In this document: one piece after another, positions 1-4,724 of the stretch
How the letters are laid out: every line of letters begins with the position of its first letter
Position numbering within the stretch: the stretch's first letter is position 1
DNA from: Dehalococcoidia bacterium
GTDB taxonomy: Bacteria > Chloroflexota > Dehalococcoidia > SZUA-161
Length of the DNA: 5,412 nt
Assembly (NCBI GenBank): GCA_004376205.1
Contig: SOKG01000270.1
Span: 1-5,412 of the forward strand
Direction: 5' to 3'
Notes under the pieces: model-generated
Database searches by the model: none
What the model saw: only the letters and a program-made list of their open reading frames with translations
What the model was told of the DNA's origin: nothing
Translations under genes and position numbers: made by a program

Positions 1-519
1 GAGGCAGCAACGCTGGCCCCCAGCGCCACCAACGAGCAGCCTTGGCACTTCATCGTGATCCGGGATAGAGAACTTAAAGAGGACATGAGAGACGTGGTCA
101 ACGCCATGGTCGAAACCTCGATAGCGGCCACGGAGGATGAATCACGACGGCAACGGCTTTCGGGGATGCAGTTTTATAGCACCCATTTCGCTGATGCCCC
201 AGTGGCCATCGCAGTGCTGGCCTGTCCCTGGGTCGGAGCTGGATATGGCTCACCGGCAGACTCCACACCCCGCGACCTGGGTCTGGCGAGCGTTGCTATG
301 GCAGTAGCTCACCTTCAGTTAGCAGCCACCGCACTGGGATACAGCAGTTGCTTCGCCAGCGGCCCGGCTGAGTTCGCCCGACAGGAACTCGAGGCCGTGC
401 TCAGCGTGGAGCAGCCCTGGTTTCTGATCGGGATGGTCTCCCTTGGCGTAGCTGCAAAGCCACCTCGAGAGAGACCACCCCGGAAATCTCTGGAGGAGGT
501 CTGCACCTTTATCGGGTAG
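1..519 (+). CDS. Nitroreductase family protein, 5' end outside the window
   Basis: This is the C-terminal 172 residues of an FMN-dependent nitroreductase-fold protein; the frame is open from the first base, so the true start lies upstream. The visible N-terminus reads APSATNEQPWHF, the family signature in which Ser, Asn and Gln-Pro-Trp line the flavin phosphate and ring. A middle segment (DLGLASVAMAVAHLQLAATALGYSS) matches the dimer-interface helix typical of the fold. The end (MVSLGVAAKPP..RPPRKSLEEV) matches the usual C-terminal 'lGyP...RkPl.E' region that completes the FMN site. Family members reduce nitro-aromatics, quinones or other electrophiles with NAD(P)H; the substrate cannot be read from sequence. 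The GTG at 55 is a poor start because the conserved signature lies before it. The stop codon is three bases before tsaD, suggesting co-transcription. Confidence is high for the family and low for any specific function. Confidence 0.88.
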   Translation, partial: EAATLAPSATNEQPWHFIVIRDRELKEDMRDVVNAMVETSIAATEDESRRQRLSGMQFYSTHFADAPVAIAVLACPWVGAGYGSPADSTPRDLGLASVAMAVAHLQLAATALGYSSCFASGPAEFARQELEAVLSVEQPWFLIGMVSLGVAAKPPRERPPRKSLEEVCTFIG

Positions 520-522
520 AAG

Positions 523-1521
523 ATGAAAATACTGGGAATTGAATCATCCTGCGATGAGACCGCTGCCGCAGTTGTTGAGGACGGCACCGAGATTCTATCC
601 AATGTTATCGCCTCCCAGGTCGAGCTCCATAGCCGCTATGGCGGCATCGTTCCCGAGGTTGCTTCCCGGCAGCATCTACTGGCCGCTATACCCATACTTG
701 AACAGGCGCTGGAGGATGCCAAGGTATCCTCTGGCGACCTCTCGGCTATCGCCGTTACCAACGGTCCTGGATTAGCAGGCTCGCTTCTGGTAGGAGTGAA
801 CTTGGCCAAGGCCATAGCATTGGCATGGGATCTGCCTCTCATCGGAATCAACCACCTTGAGGCACATATCTACGCCAACTGGCTGGGACAGGATACACCA
901 CTCTTCCCCCTGATCGCGCTCATCGTCTCCGGGGGCCATACCGACCTGGTACTGATGGTAGACCACGGAGAACTCTTGAGGCTGGGCAGGACTCGAGACG
1001 ACGCCGCAGGGGAGGCCTTCGATAAAGTGGCCAGGGCCCTGGGCCTGGGATACCCTGGAGGCCCTGCTATCGAACAAGCCTCCAGAGAGGGAGTCCCCCG
1101 CTACCGCCTACCGCGCGCCTGGCTAAAGGGAAGCGACGACTTCAGCTTCAGTGGGCTCAAGACGGCAGTGGTCCGGCTGGCAGAGGAGCTGGGAATCTCG
1201 CCCAAGCCCCACCCCAACTCCCTGGCAGCAGACGTCGCCGCCAGCTTTCAGCAGGCCGTAGTCGATGTCCTGGTAACTAAGACAATGGCCACAGCCAGCC
1301 ACCAGGGAGCAGAACAGATACTCCTCGCCGGCGGCGTAGCTGCCAACGAGCTTCTCCGGGAGACCATTGTTCGCCGCTCACCGATCCCCGTGCTCATCCC
1401 CGAACTCACTCTGTGCACCGACAATGCGGCCATGGTCGCCTCCTGTGGCTACTTCCACCTGCTCGCGGGAGAAGTCGCCGGATGGGACCTGGACGTACTT
1501 CCCGGGCTCAAGTTGGGTTAA
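523..1521 (+). CDS. tsaD: tRNA N6-adenosine threonylcarbamoyltransferase TsaD
   Basis: TsaD transfers the threonylcarbamoyl group from threonylcarbamoyl-AMP (made by TsaC/TsaB partners elsewhere) to A37 of ANN-decoding tRNAs, giving t6A. In bacteria it works in the cytoplasm with TsaB and TsaE. The 332-residue length is normal (about 335-340). The ASKHA nucleotide fold begins at once with ILGIESSCDETA (residues 3-14). The metal-binding HxxxH motif is NHLEAH with His111 and His115, and the third ligand is Asp300 in CTDNAAMVA. Other family blocks are VTNGPGL (78-84), IVSGGHTDL (134-142), DDAAGEAFDKVARALGLGYPGG (159-180), FSFSGLKTAV (207-216) and LAGGVAANELLRE (268-280). No key residue is missing. 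The ATG at 523 directly gives the conserved MKILGIESS start. A GGAGGAGGT run at 492-500 is too far upstream to be an ideal ribosome site, so translation may be coupled to the gene ending three bases earlier. Its stop codon overlaps the next promoter. Confidence 0.97.
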   Translation: MKILGIESSCDETAAAVVEDGTEILSNVIASQVELHSRYGGIVPEVASRQHLLAAIPILEQALEDAKVSSGDLSAIAVTNGPGLAGSLLVGVNLAKAIALAWDLPLIGINHLEAHIYANWLGQDTPLFPLIALIVSGGHTDLVLMVDHGELLRLGRTRDDAAGEAFDKVARALGLGYPGGPAIEQASREGVPRYRLPRAWLKGSDDFSFSGLKTAVVRLAEELGISPKPHPNSLAADVAASFQQAVVDVLVTKTMATASHQGAEQILLAGGVAANELLRETIVRRSPIPVLIPELTLCTDNAAMVASCGYFHLLAGEVAGWDLDVLPGLKLG

Positions 1522-1587
1522 CAGCCTTGACAGGTATGCTATAATTTGGCTGGTAAAACAGTATACCAGCATACCAGCGAAAGGTGG
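1518..1587 (+). promoter_or_regulatory. parA promoter with overlapping TACCAG-type operator and ribosome site
   Basis: The best promoter reading is TTAACA (1518-1523, overlapping the tsaD stop), a 16-bp spacer, and TATAAT (1540-1545) preceded by TGC, which makes an extended -10. Transcription should start near 1552. Four short elements cover the site: GGTATGCT (1533-1540, overlapping the -10), GCTGGTA (1549-1555, at the start site), and two back-to-back 8-bp steps TACCAGCA (1564-1571) and TACCAGC (1572-1578). GGTATGCT is the exact reverse complement of AGCATACC at 1568-1575. AAAGGTGG (1580-1587), four bases before the parA ATG, is the ribosome site. Tandem and inverted half-sites on a par promoter are typical of operators bound by RHH partition proteins, so autorepression by the downstream RHH protein is inferred. 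Confidence 0.75.
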
Positions 1588-1591
1588 ATAG

Positions 1592-2362
1592 ATGGCCAGG
1601 GTAATCGCTATCGCTAACCAGAAGGGTGGTGTGGGCAAAACCACCACCGTTGTCTCACTCGGTGCTGCCTTAAGCGAGCTCGGGGCTCGCGTCCTGCTGG
1701 TGGACATGGACTCTCAGGGCACGCTCTCCATAGCCTTGGGCGTGCACGGAATAGACAAAACCGTGTACGATGTCCTCCGCGACCTGGAACTGGCTATGGA
1801 GGACATCCTTGTCCCTACAGCTACAAAGTGTGACCTGGCCCCGAGTAACATCCATCTCGCCGGCGCCGAGGTGGAATTGATCAACGAGCCCGGCAGAGAG
1901 TACATCCTGAAGGACAAGTTGGCTTCGCTCCAGAAAATGTATGACTACATCCTCCTCGATTGCCCGCCTTCCTTGGGAGTGCTGACACTCAACGCCCTCA
2001 CTGCTGCCGACGAGGTCCTGATCCCAGTGCAGGTGCACTACCTAGCCTTCCGAGGCATGCAACTGCTGCTCACCACCATCTCCAAGGTCAAGGGTAGACT
2101 GAACCCCAGCCTCGAAGTCATGGGCATCCTGCCCACCTTCTACGACAGACGCACTCGCCACTCCAAGGAGGTAGCGGAGCAGCTGAGAGAGCACTATAGA
2201 GAAAAGGTGATCAACATACCCATTCCAGCCACAATAAAATTCGCCGACACTACCACAGCCGGCGAGTCCATTCTGACATTCAGCAACTCCTCCCCCGCTG
2301 CCGCTGCCTACCGCAAGCTAGCAACAGAGGTGCACAATGGCAAAGCGAATAAGCGTAGGTAA
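1592..2362 (+). CDS. parA: ParA/Soj-family partition ATPase
   Basis: This 256-residue protein is a ParA/MinD-superfamily ATPase that binds DNA non-specifically when ATP-bound and is released when a partner stimulates hydrolysis; such gradients position plasmids, chromosome origins or other cargo. The deviant Walker A motif is KGGVGKTT (residues 11-18) with the signature Lys11 and Lys16. Walker A' is LLVDMDSQG with Asp38 and Asp40, and Walker B is YILLDCPPS with Asp123. The blocks PVQVHYLAFRGMQLLL and TFYDRRTRHSKEV are the Soj-like effector-domain motifs. There is no N-terminal HTH, so the length and start match chromosomal Soj or small type Ib ParA rather than P1-like ParA. The last 26 bases overlap the next gene, implying a translationally coupled pair. 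The usual spo0J/parB is not present downstream; a small RHH gene takes its place. The cargo (chromosome, integrated element or other) is not evident. The family call is secure; a partition role is inferred. Confidence 0.95.
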   Translation: MARVIAIANQKGGVGKTTTVVSLGAALSELGARVLLVDMDSQGTLSIALGVHGIDKTVYDVLRDLELAMEDILVPTATKCDLAPSNIHLAGAEVELINEPGREYILKDKLASLQKMYDYILLDCPPSLGVLTLNALTAADEVLIPVQVHYLAFRGMQLLLTTISKVKGRLNPSLEVMGILPTFYDRRTRHSKEVAEQLREHYREKVINIPIPATIKFADTTTAGESILTFSNSSPAAAAYRKLATEVHNGKANKRR

Positions 2363-2666
2363 ACGTGTCGCTGACGATATAACGGCGAAGAGGGGCCTAG
2401 ATGCCCTATTCGGCGATTCACCAGTACACCGTCCTACCAGTACACCAGCTAAACCCAAGAAATTCGAAAAGGGCACTTTCTACTTCGATCCCGACGACCT
2501 GGCACAGCTAGAGAGGGTCTGGCTTCACCTTATGGGACAGGGAATCAAGTGTAACAAGTCGGAGATCGTCAGCATACTGCTTCGTGCTGGACTTGAGGAG
2601 CACGAGCAGGACCCAGCGAACAGCCTGCTCACCCAGCGATTAACCGGCAAGCGCCGTCGGGGCTAA
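2337..2666 (+). CDS. Small ribbon-helix-helix ParB-like partner of ParA
   Basis: This 109-residue basic protein probably binds the TACCAG repeats and stimulates the upstream ParA. The C-terminal half has the RHH pattern: a short beta strand GTFYF (46-50), helix A from DPDDLAQLERVWLHL (51-65), a turn at GIKCNKS, then helix B from SEIVSILLRAGLEEHEQ (75-91). Such proteins dimerise through the strand and insert it into the DNA major groove. The N-terminus is flexible and basic and includes AKRGLDALFGD (17-27), which resembles the conserved GLGRGLDALI box at the start of chromosomal ParB proteins, a region known to contact ParA. A Pro/Thr/Lys-rich linker (32-45) joins the two parts, and the tail is basic (GKRRRG). 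The start is supported by GAGGTG (2327-2332) four bases before the ATG, and the 26-base overlap with parA indicates coupled translation. The role is inferred from fold, context and repeats; a simple transcriptional repressor is the main alternative. Confidence 0.8.
   Translation: MAKRISVGKRVADDITAKRGLDALFGDSPVHRPTSTPAKPKKFEKGTFYFDPDDLAQLERVWLHLMGQGIKCNKSEIVSILLRAGLEEHEQDPANSLLTQRLTGKRRRG
2419..2449 (+). repeat. TACCAG-type repeats inside the RHH gene
   Basis: ACCAGTACACC occurs twice, at 2420-2430 and 2436-2446, 16 bases apart, followed at once by a further ACCAGC (2444-2449). The element TACCAGTACAC (2435-2445) is the exact reverse complement of GTGTACTGGTA at 2750-2760 behind the gene. The repeats encode the low-complexity linker (roughly PVHRPTSTPA), so they could be placed there with little protein constraint. 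They may be additional binding sites of the RHH protein. Confidence 0.6.
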
Positions 2667-2670
2667 GCAC

Positions 2671-2785
2671 CTGGCCAGTGAGCGATCAGCGAATCCTCGA
2701 TGGTAACAAATAGAATCGAATAGACTCCGCTGGTAACACTGGCTTACCAGTGTACTGGTAAAAGGTTCCAAAGCTATTAACCAGC
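2671..2785. repeat. TACCAG/CTGGTA array after the RHH gene (candidate centromere-like site)
   Basis: The convergent intergenic region is packed with versions of one element. These are palindrome CTGGCCAG (2671-2678), TGGTAACA at 2701-2708 and again at 2731-2738, CTGGTA at 2730-2735, TACCAG at 2745-2750, CTGGTA at 2755-2760 and AACCAGC at 2779-2785, the last inside the end of the convergent gene. TACCAGT (2745-2751) and ACTGGTA (2754-2760) form a perfect 7-bp inverted repeat around two bases. ACACTGG (2736-2742) and CCAGTGT (2747-2753) form a second, overlapping 7-bp inverted repeat. The same half-site occurs in the parA promoter, so this is a likely binding region for the RHH protein and a parS-like candidate. 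No T-rich tail follows, so it does not look like a terminator. Confidence 0.65.
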
Positions 2786-4090
2786 AGGCAACCCAGAGGC
2801 TAACCTCCGAGCTACGGGACAACTGGGGCACTCTCGCTGACGGCAAAATGTTTTGTGCAAATGAATAAGCCCCTGTTGACGCCGCGCCGAATCTGCCAAC
2901 TCAGAGGCACCTGTGCCCAGCAGTAGCTCTGCCAGCTCACGCGTTATCCCGTTCTCTCCTGCCTTGGGATAGCTTCCGTAGAGCGCCCACACCCGCTCCG
3001 CCAGATTCCCCTGCAGGGTGGCATTGGCCCAGCCAAAGGCGAAGGGCAAGATGATGTTGATCACGATCTCCCTTGCCCTCCCCCGCCCTATCAGATTGTG
3101 CTCGCTATCGAAACAGGGATCAGGGCTGCTGACCACAAAGTCCGACTCGAGGTGCCCCATCACACCCAAGGAAGTCTCACCTACCAACTGCAGAACCCCT
3201 TCAAAGAGCCCTATCTCCATGAAGCGGGCAAGCAGATGGGCAGCACCTACAAGGCGGCGGGCAGGGTGGTTCTTGGGACGCACCCTGAAGACACGCCAGC
3301 AGGAAGAACTCATTGTCTCCCCATCGCCCAGACAATCCCAGATTCGCCCCAGCTCCCCGCTGCCATCCCCAGGCAATAAACCAGCCTTCCCTAGAAGCAG
3401 CGCCTTGAGCACCAGAACCTGCTCATGGGAACGTTTGCCGCGGCAAAGCTCCTCCAAAACCGCTAGCGGCAGACGGCAAGCCAGTTCCTCGAACGAATCC
3501 TTGTTCCTGGTATAGCCTAAGGCCCCCATTATGCCCCAATACAGCACCTGCGATGGTGGCTCCATGCCCACTCTAGACTCAAAATGGTCTGCCTTAAGCC
3601 GAAATCGCTCCTCCCCAGCTTCATCCAACACTCTGCCCATCTCGCTGTCACCCAGCCATTGCCTGGCATTGCAGCAGGGTTCGCTGGGCACGATGGGTAG
3701 ATCAGCCCAGTAGCGGACATCATCCACTGAACCTTTGAGACACCCGCGTAGACTCAATGTGGGCACCATCTTCCCATTCTGAAGCGCCACTGCCTCATCC
3801 CCTTCCCAAACCACGTGAAGGACCACCTCATTGTAATTGGGATCACGCTGGTGGCCGTGACCCTTCCAATCACTCGCCTTTGAGTGAAGCTCTATATCTC
3901 CCCTCAACACTCCACCGCCGTCAGTAGCGATGATAGCACCCACAAAATCGGGTCCCCTATCATTGTTCTCCCTTCCCAGGTAGACCACCTGCACCCTCTC
4001 CCCAGACTCAGTGACCAGCTTTCCCGCCTCCACCAGTTGCCTTTTCCAGATCTGGACGAGAAGGCGCTCACCTACTTCCACCTTGCTCAT
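2777..4090 (-). CDS. DUF2851 family protein
   Basis: This 437-residue protein matches what I recall of the DUF2851 family; its function is not established. The N-terminal region has the family signature: a LLVQIW opening (10-15), GPDF (46-49), RGDIELH (63-69), SDW (73-75), HGH (78-80), DPNYNEVVLHVV (83-94). The middle has the arginine-rich WRVFRVRPKNHPARRL block, then INIILPFAFGW. The C-terminus has FCRQRECPSCP with Cys416, Cys421 and Cys424, which could bind metal. Acidic residues Asp48 and Glu67 in strand-like surroundings recall a PD-(D/E)xK nuclease layout, but this is inference and the usual Lys after Glu is not seen (His69 instead). I chose the ATG at 4090 because AAAGGAG sits three bases upstream and the family opening follows closely; a TTG at 4126 would add 12 atypical residues. 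It lies 79 bases behind the XRE gene on the same strand, probably in one operon, and converges on the ParA cassette. Confidence 0.85.
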   Translation of the reverse strand: MSKVEVGERLLVQIWKRQLVEAGKLVTESGERVQVVYLGRENNDRGPDFVGAIIATDGGGVLRGDIELHSKASDWKGHGHQRDPNYNEVVLHVVWEGDEAVALQNGKMVPTLSLRGCLKGSVDDVRYWADLPIVPSEPCCNARQWLGDSEMGRVLDEAGEERFRLKADHFESRVGMEPPSQVLYWGIMGALGYTRNKDSFEELACRLPLAVLEELCRGKRSHEQVLVLKALLLGKAGLLPGDGSGELGRIWDCLGDGETMSSSCWRVFRVRPKNHPARRLVGAAHLLARFMEIGLFEGVLQLVGETSLGVMGHLESDFVVSSPDPCFDSEHNLIGRGRAREIVINIILPFAFGWANATLQGNLAERVWALYGSYPKAGENGITRELAELLLGTGASELADSARRQQGLIHLHKTFCRQRECPSCPVARRLASGLPAG

Positions 4091-4100
4091 GGGCTCCTTT
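4091..4100 (-). promoter_or_regulatory. Ribosome binding site deciding the DUF2851 start
   Basis: On the minus strand AAAGGAG is followed by CCC and then the ATG at 4090. This is the only good ribosome site nearby and favours that ATG over the in-frame TTG at 4126. Confidence 0.65.
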
Positions 4101-4137
4101 CTGCACCTCCGCTCAAACTGCGGCAAGGGGTTGTTCC

Positions 4138-4147
4138 ATCCCGGGTC
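4138..4147. repeat. 10-bp direct repeat ATCCCGGGTC, copy 1
   Basis: ATCCCGGGTC lies between the XRE and DUF2851 genes, with an identical copy at 4429-4438 that touches the -35 box of the XRE promoter. In leftward orientation both read GACCCGGGAT, followed by similar bases (TGACA in one copy, GGAACA in the other). It may mark a duplicated upstream element; chance is possible at this length. Confidence 0.35.
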
Positions 4148-4169
4148 GAGACCACTTTCAGGCCCGATC

Positions 4170-4394
4170 CTATCGACGCACCCGATATTTGAAGCTAGAA
4201 CGCTCGGCTATGATGGAAAGCACGGTGCTGGAAGTGCCGCGTGGGCTGTACATCCCGGTTTCCCACTCGCTGATCGTCTGTTGACGTGTCCCAAGTTCCT
4301 CTGCCAGCTCCTGCTGAGTCATACCCAAATGACTCCTCAGCTCCCGAACGCGCTCGCTGTTCCAGTGAATTGACTTTTGTTTGTGCGGTTTCAT
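4170..4394 (-). CDS. Small XRE-family HTH regulator
   Basis: This 74-residue protein is almost entirely one lambda-Cro/XRE helix-turn-helix domain. Helix 1 is near RVRELRSHLG (15-24), helix 2 is TQQELAEELG (26-35) and the recognition helix is TRQQTISEWETG (36-47), with a following helix SSTVLSIIAER (55-65) closing the domain. There is no sensor or enzymatic domain, so it should act as a simple DNA-binding repressor or activator. The ATG at 4394 has no ribosome site, and the predicted transcription start coincides with it, consistent with leaderless translation. The upstream inverted repeat between -35 and -10 is a natural target for this protein, suggesting autorepression. The downstream same-strand DUF2851 gene would be under the same control. 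The stand-alone XRE could alternatively be an antitoxin-like regulator, but the neighbour has no toxin features that I recognise. Confidence 0.9.
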   Translation of the reverse strand: MKPHKQKSIHWNSERVRELRSHLGMTQQELAEELGTRQQTISEWETGMYSPRGTSSTVLSIIAERSSFKYRVRR

Positions 4395-4400
4395 GCCCTT

Positions 4401-4429
4401 ATTTTACACGGTTTCGTGTAAAATGTCAA
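4401..4429 (-). promoter_or_regulatory. XRE promoter with 9-bp inverted-repeat operator; leaderless transcript
   Basis: On the minus strand TTGACA (4429-4424) is followed by a 17-bp spacer and TAAAAT (4406-4401), a nearly perfect sigma-70-type promoter. TTTTACACG and CGTGTAAAA form a perfect 9-bp inverted repeat around four bases (4402-4423), filling the spacer and running into the -10. A dimer bound there would block RNA polymerase. Only six bases separate the -10 from the ATG at 4394, so transcription should begin at or within a base of the start codon and leave no leader. Confidence 0.85.
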
Positions 4430-4438
4430 TCCCGGGTC
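4429..4438. repeat. 10-bp direct repeat ATCCCGGGTC, copy 2
   Basis: This is an identical copy of the element at 4138-4147. It lies just upstream of, and overlaps by one base, the -35 box of the leftward XRE promoter. It could be an upstream activator site, or chance. Confidence 0.35.
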
Positions 4439-4463
4439 AGGGAAATTTGCCCGCCGAAAACCT

Positions 4464-4696
4464 CAGTCCGAAGGTCAAAAGGTTAGGACTAAACTGCTCC
4501 GACTTGTCCAACGGCAAAAAAGGCCCAGAAATTGATAGGACTGCGGACTGTTTTTCCCCAAACAGTCCGCGCCGACCAGCATATCTGCATCGGTAAGGGC
4601 CCAAGAAACACTGCGCGTCTGTGTTTTATTTGCGGACTGTTGACAGTCCCTCCATTTTTGTGGTATAATTGCGGAAAGGACTGAATAGTACAGTCC
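4464..4696. repeat. Array of eight GGACTG/CAGTCC elements in the divergent intergenic region
   Basis: GGACTG occurs at 4538, 4545, 4634 and 4678; CAGTCC occurs at 4464, 4563, 4644 and 4691 (start positions). I found none in the first 4.4 kb of the window; three more lie in the gene to the right (4797, 5094, 5385). The longer form TGCGGACTGTT is repeated exactly at 4542-4552 and 4631-4641. Inverted pairs are 4543-4570 (11-bp arms), 4634-4649 (7-bp arms around TG) and 4678-4696 (6-bp arms). The last two bracket the promoter at 4640-4669. This is the form of a multi-site operator for a dimeric regulator. The binding protein is unknown: the DUF5343-like product, the XRE protein or a protein beyond the window. 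The rest of the 330-base gene-free stretch shows no convincing small gene or RNA. Confidence 0.8.
4543..4570. repeat. Perfect 11-bp inverted repeat
   Basis: GCGGACTGTTT (4543-4553) and AAACAGTCCGC (4560-4570) pair perfectly around TTCCCC. It contains two of the GGACTGT elements. No T-run follows on either strand close to the stem, so an operator or recognition site is more likely than a terminator. It lies about 70 bases upstream of the -35 box of the rightward promoter. Confidence 0.7.
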
Positions 4697-4716
4697 AAAA
4701 ATAATAAGTCCAGAGG
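4634..4716 (+). promoter_or_regulatory. DUF5343-like gene promoter embedded in GGACTGT operators, plus ribosome site
   Basis: TTGACA (4640-4645), an 18-bp spacer and TATAAT (4664-4669) preceded by TGG make a near-consensus extended -10 promoter, with transcription expected to start about 4676. The -35 hexamer is built into the centre of the inverted repeat GGACTGT-TG-ACAGTCC (4634-4649). A second inverted pair, GGACTG/CAGTCC (4678-4696), lies just after the start site. Binding at both would block polymerase access and escape, so repression is the likely mode (inference). GAGG (4713-4716) is the ribosome site, eight bases before the ATG. Confidence 0.85.
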
Positions 4717-4724
4717 AAAAGACG

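Noticed and set aside
55..519. GTG at 55 as the start of the nitroreductase gene
   Set aside because: The conserved FMN-binding signature is encoded in the same frame before this codon, so the gene begins outside the window.
787..1275. CTGGTA copies inside tsaD (787, 946, 1270)
   Set aside because: They are isolated, widely spaced and in conserved coding sequence; CTGGTA also encodes common Leu-Val codons, so they are treated as chance.
1527..1545. TTGACA at 1527-1532 as the -35 box for TATAAT at 1540-1545
   Set aside because: The spacing is only 7 bp. TTAACA at 1518-1523 with a 16-bp spacer and an extended -10 fits far better.
2736..2753. Hairpin ACACTGG/CCAGTGT as a terminator of the RHH gene
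   Set aside because: The stem is short and no T-run follows; the arms belong to the TACCAG element family, so an operator or centromere role fits better.
3018..3515. 165-codon rightward open frame opposite DUF2851
   Set aside because: It is antisense to a well-supported family gene and its translation has no recognisable motif and biased composition.
4606..4630. AAACAC/GTGTTT stem followed by TATT as a terminator
   Set aside because: The six-pair AT-rich stem with a nine-base loop is too weak, and it sits just upstream of a promoter with no gene ending nearby on that strand.
4464..4696. CRISPR array
   Set aside because: The repeats are only 6-11 bp, occur in both orientations and have irregular spacing.
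4381..4698. Short open frames on both strands across the divergent intergenic region
   Set aside because: They run through the XRE promoter, the repeat array or the rightward promoter, have no convincing ribosome site and encode repeat-derived low-quality peptides.
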